A program made the position numbers and the translations under genes. From positions 3,507-19,679 of the forward strand of contig WTJP01000119.1 in the NCBI GenBank assembly GCA_011526275.1: 16,173 nt of DNA. Direction: 5' to 3'. This document shows, one piece after another, positions 14,679 to 16,173 of this stretch; within the stretch, counting starts at the first letter, position 1, and every line of letters starts with the position of its first letter. The notes beneath the pieces were generated by a model. The model had not been told where the DNA came from and did not search any database. It was given only the letters and a program-made list of their open reading frames with translations. The DNA comes from Candidatus Arcticimaribacter sp. (lineage in GTDB: Bacteria; Bacteroidota; Bacteroidia; Flavobacteriales; Flavobacteriaceae).

Positions 14679-15065
14679 CTAATTTATAAAAATACCGCTT
14701 TTGACCACAATTTTTTTAAGAGTTTTTCCTGTCGCCAAAAAGGTGATGATCCCCAAGGAATTGGCAAGAAGATCATAGGCTTCAAACGCTCTGTAGGACA
14801 AAGCGTACCCTTGAATTAGTTCCAAGATCATGCCAAAGGAGAAAACGGTGAGAAAAACCGTGGAATAAATACCCTCTTTTTTCCAATCGATCCACCACGC
14901 AATTCCCACACAAGTAGCCAAGACAAAATAGGCAAAGCTGTGGGCCAATTTATCTACATTAAAACCCACTCCGTCAAGGGGAGGTAATTGCAAAGGAATA
15001 ACCGAGAGAAAAACCACCATTGCCCCAACACTCAAGGCGAAGATGGTCCAGGTGTATTTAGGCAC
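14679..15065 (-). CDS. VanZ-like family membrane protein
   Basis: A small inner-membrane protein with four hydrophobic helices. VanZ-family signatures are VDKLAHSFAYFVLA after the first helix and ELIQGYALSYRAFEAYDLLANSLG before the last. The role of this family outside glycopeptide-resistance clusters is not known. The start is uncertain: no ATG is available near the N-terminus. A GTG at 15063-15065 overlaps the gcvH stop by 8 nt (128 aa, MPKYTWTIF...), a TTG lies at 15066-15068, and a TTG at 15093-15095 gives 138 aa with a 38-nt overlap. The GTG is chosen because 8-nt overlaps recur in this window. It lies between gcvH and tonB in one operon. Confidence 0.85.
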   Translation of the reverse strand: MPKYTWTIFALSVGAMVVFLSVIPLQLPPLDGVGFNVDKLAHSFAYFVLATCVGIAWWIDWKKEGIYSTVFLTVFSFGMILELIQGYALSYRAFEAYDLLANSLGIITFLATGKTLKKIVVKSGIFIN

Positions 15066-15444
15066 CAATAAGGGCTTTGTAGGCTGCAGCGTCAAGTAGC
15101 GATTGAACGTCTTCTGGGTTGTCCAATTCTACCTTAATCATCCAGCCCTCACCATAAGGGTCTTCGTTAACCGCCTCGGGCGCATCGGCCAATGCTTCGT
15201 TGACTTCAACCACTGTTCCGCTTAACGGCATAAACAAATCCGATACTGTTTTCACTGCTTCAACCGTACCAAAAACGGCTTCGGCTTCTACTGCCTCGTC
15301 TAGGGTTTCTACTTCAACATAAACAATATCGCCCAACTCGCTTTGTGCAAAGTCGGTGATACCAATAGTAGCTTTGTTGCCTTCAACGGCAACCCATTCG
15401 TGGTCTTTGGTGTACAATAAGTTGTCTGGTGTATTCATGGCCAT
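15058..15444 (-). CDS. gcvH: Glycine cleavage system H protein
   Basis: A 128-aa lipoyl carrier protein of the cytoplasmic glycine cleavage system; it shuttles the aminomethyl group from the P protein (glycine decarboxylase) to the T protein and is reoxidised by the L protein. Motifs: YTKDHEWVAVEG (11-22), IGITDFAQSELGDIVYVEVE (28-47) and FGTVEAVKTVSDLFMPLSG, with K65 as the lipoylated lysine. EDPYGEGWMIKVEL closes the fold. Length is normal. Starts at 15442-15444 (MAMNTP) or 15436-15438 (MNTPDN) are both possible. It lies 46 nt after sprA, with its own promoter-like element, and the VanZ-like gene overlaps its end. The P and T protein genes are not nearby. Confidence 0.96.
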   Translation of the reverse strand: MAMNTPDNLLYTKDHEWVAVEGNKATIGITDFAQSELGDIVYVEVETLDEAVEAEAVFGTVEAVKTVSDLFMPLSGTVVEVNEALADAPEAVNEDPYGEGWMIKVELDNPEDVQSLLDAAAYKALIGA

Positions 15445-15458
15445 TTTTTTGCTTCAAG

Positions 15459-15466
15459 CAAATATA
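15459..15466 (-). promoter_or_regulatory. Candidate -7 promoter element of gcvH
   Basis: TATATTTG on the minus strand is a perfect TAnnTTTG match ending 14 nt before the gcvH start codon, in the 46-nt gap after sprA. It would allow the gcvH-vanZ-tonB unit to be expressed apart from the very long sprA gene. A -33 partner is not clear. Confidence 0.45.
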
Positions 15467-15490
15467 ATTTTTTGCCCGAAAAACCACTCA

Positions 15491-16173
15491 CTAATTTCCA
15501 AAATTGTAGCGGATGGTGAAACCAGAACGAATACTGGTTTGTGGGAAGGCCGTAGAAATAGCAAACTTGGAGAAATTATGGTCGTAAAAGAAGAGGGCTT
15601 GTAAGTTCTGCGTTAGTGCATAATCGGCTGTGACCTTTATCGACCACAAGGTTTGCCCTGCGGTGACTTGATTGTTGTCGATTTCTAAATTGCGAAGCAC
15701 CGTAATATTGTTGCGGTAAGCTAAATCGGCTTTAATGTTTAAGTCTCCCTTTAGGGTACGTCTTCGACCCCCAATACGGGTCGTAAAGGGCAGGTCTTTC
15801 ACCCGATAGCCCATCCCCAAAATATACTCCTCCCCGCTCGACTCGGTCAATAAACTATTGTCCAAACTTAAAGACAACGCACGGTCGGTTTTCAATTCGG
15901 CTAAAAACTTAAAGGAGTTCTTCAATTCCATATCGACGCGAATTAAGGGATTGAATTGCTCCACCAAATTGATGTTCCCATAGAGTTTTTCGGGGACAAA
16001 ATTTCCTCCGCTATCTTTTAAGTTGGGAGAAGAAGGATCAAAATCCAAATTGGTTTGGAATTGATTGATGGTATAGCTGGCGCGATACCCGTGGGTCAAA
16101 GAGAATCGATTGAACAATTTCTTCATCGACTTCATGTTCATCAAGCCGGTGTACTTTAAATTCCAATTGGGTA
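15491..16173 (-). CDS. sprA: Cell-surface protein SprA, C-terminal end (5' truncated)
   Basis: The frame is open to the right edge of the window, so only the last ~227 residues are seen; full-length SprA is about 2400 aa. It begins with PNWNLKYTG, followed by MKKLFNRFSLTHGYRASYTI and NQFQTNLDFDP, a very conserved SprA stretch, and ends in beta-strand-rich sequence (GQTLWSIKVTADYALTQNLQ, SIRSGFTIRYNFGN) as expected for the closing strands of its large outer-membrane barrel. SprA is the translocon of the type IX secretion system that exports gliding adhesins and other C-terminal-domain cargo. Methionine codons inside the visible part are internal. Its stop is followed after 46 nt by gcvH. Confidence 0.93.
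   Translation of the reverse strand, partial: PNWNLKYTGLMNMKSMKKLFNRFSLTHGYRASYTINQFQTNLDFDPSSPNLKDSGGNFVPEKLYGNINLVEQFNPLIRVDMELKNSFKFLAELKTDRALSLSLDNSLLTESSGEEYILGMGYRVKDLPFTTRIGGRRRTLKGDLNIKADLAYRNNITVLRNLEIDNNQVTAGQTLWSIKVTADYALTQNLQALFFYDHNFSKFAISTAFPQTSIRSGFTIRYNFGN

Noticed and set aside
1..16173. Mobile elements, CRISPR arrays, tRNA or rRNA genes
   Set aside because: No transposase or integrase coding sequence, spaced direct repeats, or tRNA-like cloverleaf was recognised; the content is core-genome-like.

Overview
The window is a stretch of chromosome from a member of the Bacteroidota, most likely the Flavobacteriia. The evidence is the 3' end of sprA (type IX secretion/gliding translocon) beside gcvH, a VanZ-like gene and a Bacteroidota-style TonB; split MacB-type ABC permeases; a cytochrome oxidase accessory cluster with two subunit III genes; and TAnnTTTG promoter elements with almost no Shine-Dalgarno sequences. 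Genus or species cannot be set from the sequence alone. The DNA is gene dense. No rRNA, tRNA, CRISPR array, insertion sequence or prophage was seen, and no gene-free stretch reaches 300 bases.

Layout. (1) At the left edge is the 3' part of a plus-strand YyaL/SSP411-type thioredoxin-domain gene; everything else is on the minus strand. Its stop codon overlaps the convergent tsaB. (2) tsaB (tRNA t6A synthesis) lies 4 nt after a phytanoyl-CoA dioxygenase-like gene. (3) An export operon follows, transcribed as ATPase, permease A, permease B, HlyD/MacA adaptor, TolC-type outer-membrane channel. Together these make a complete MacAB-TolC-like tripartite pump. (4) An eight-gene cytochrome oxidase assembly/accessory operon reads heme o synthase (cyoE/ctaB), small subunit III, large subunit III, subunit IV, a cysteine-free SCO-like membrane protein, a true SCO copper chaperone, a DUF420/CtaM-like membrane protein, and a 73-aa CxxC membrane protein. 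Subunits I and II are not in the window. (5) Upstream of it, separated by a clear intrinsic terminator, are sprA (3' end), gcvH, a VanZ-like gene and tonB.

How they work together. The oxidase block supplies heme o, copper delivery and the small/III/IV subunits for a caa3/aa3-type oxidase whose catalytic subunits must be encoded elsewhere. The ABC block spans both membranes. The TonB would power outer-membrane transporters. The tsaB, gcvH and YyaL-like genes are housekeeping neighbours.

The content is mostly ordinary core genome. The points most worth a second look are the SCO-like protein that keeps the SCO fold but has no cysteine, the tiny CSMC-motif membrane protein ending the oxidase operon, the roughly 110-residue insert in the larger subunit III, and the dioxygenase gene with a palindromic leader placed between tolC and tsaB.
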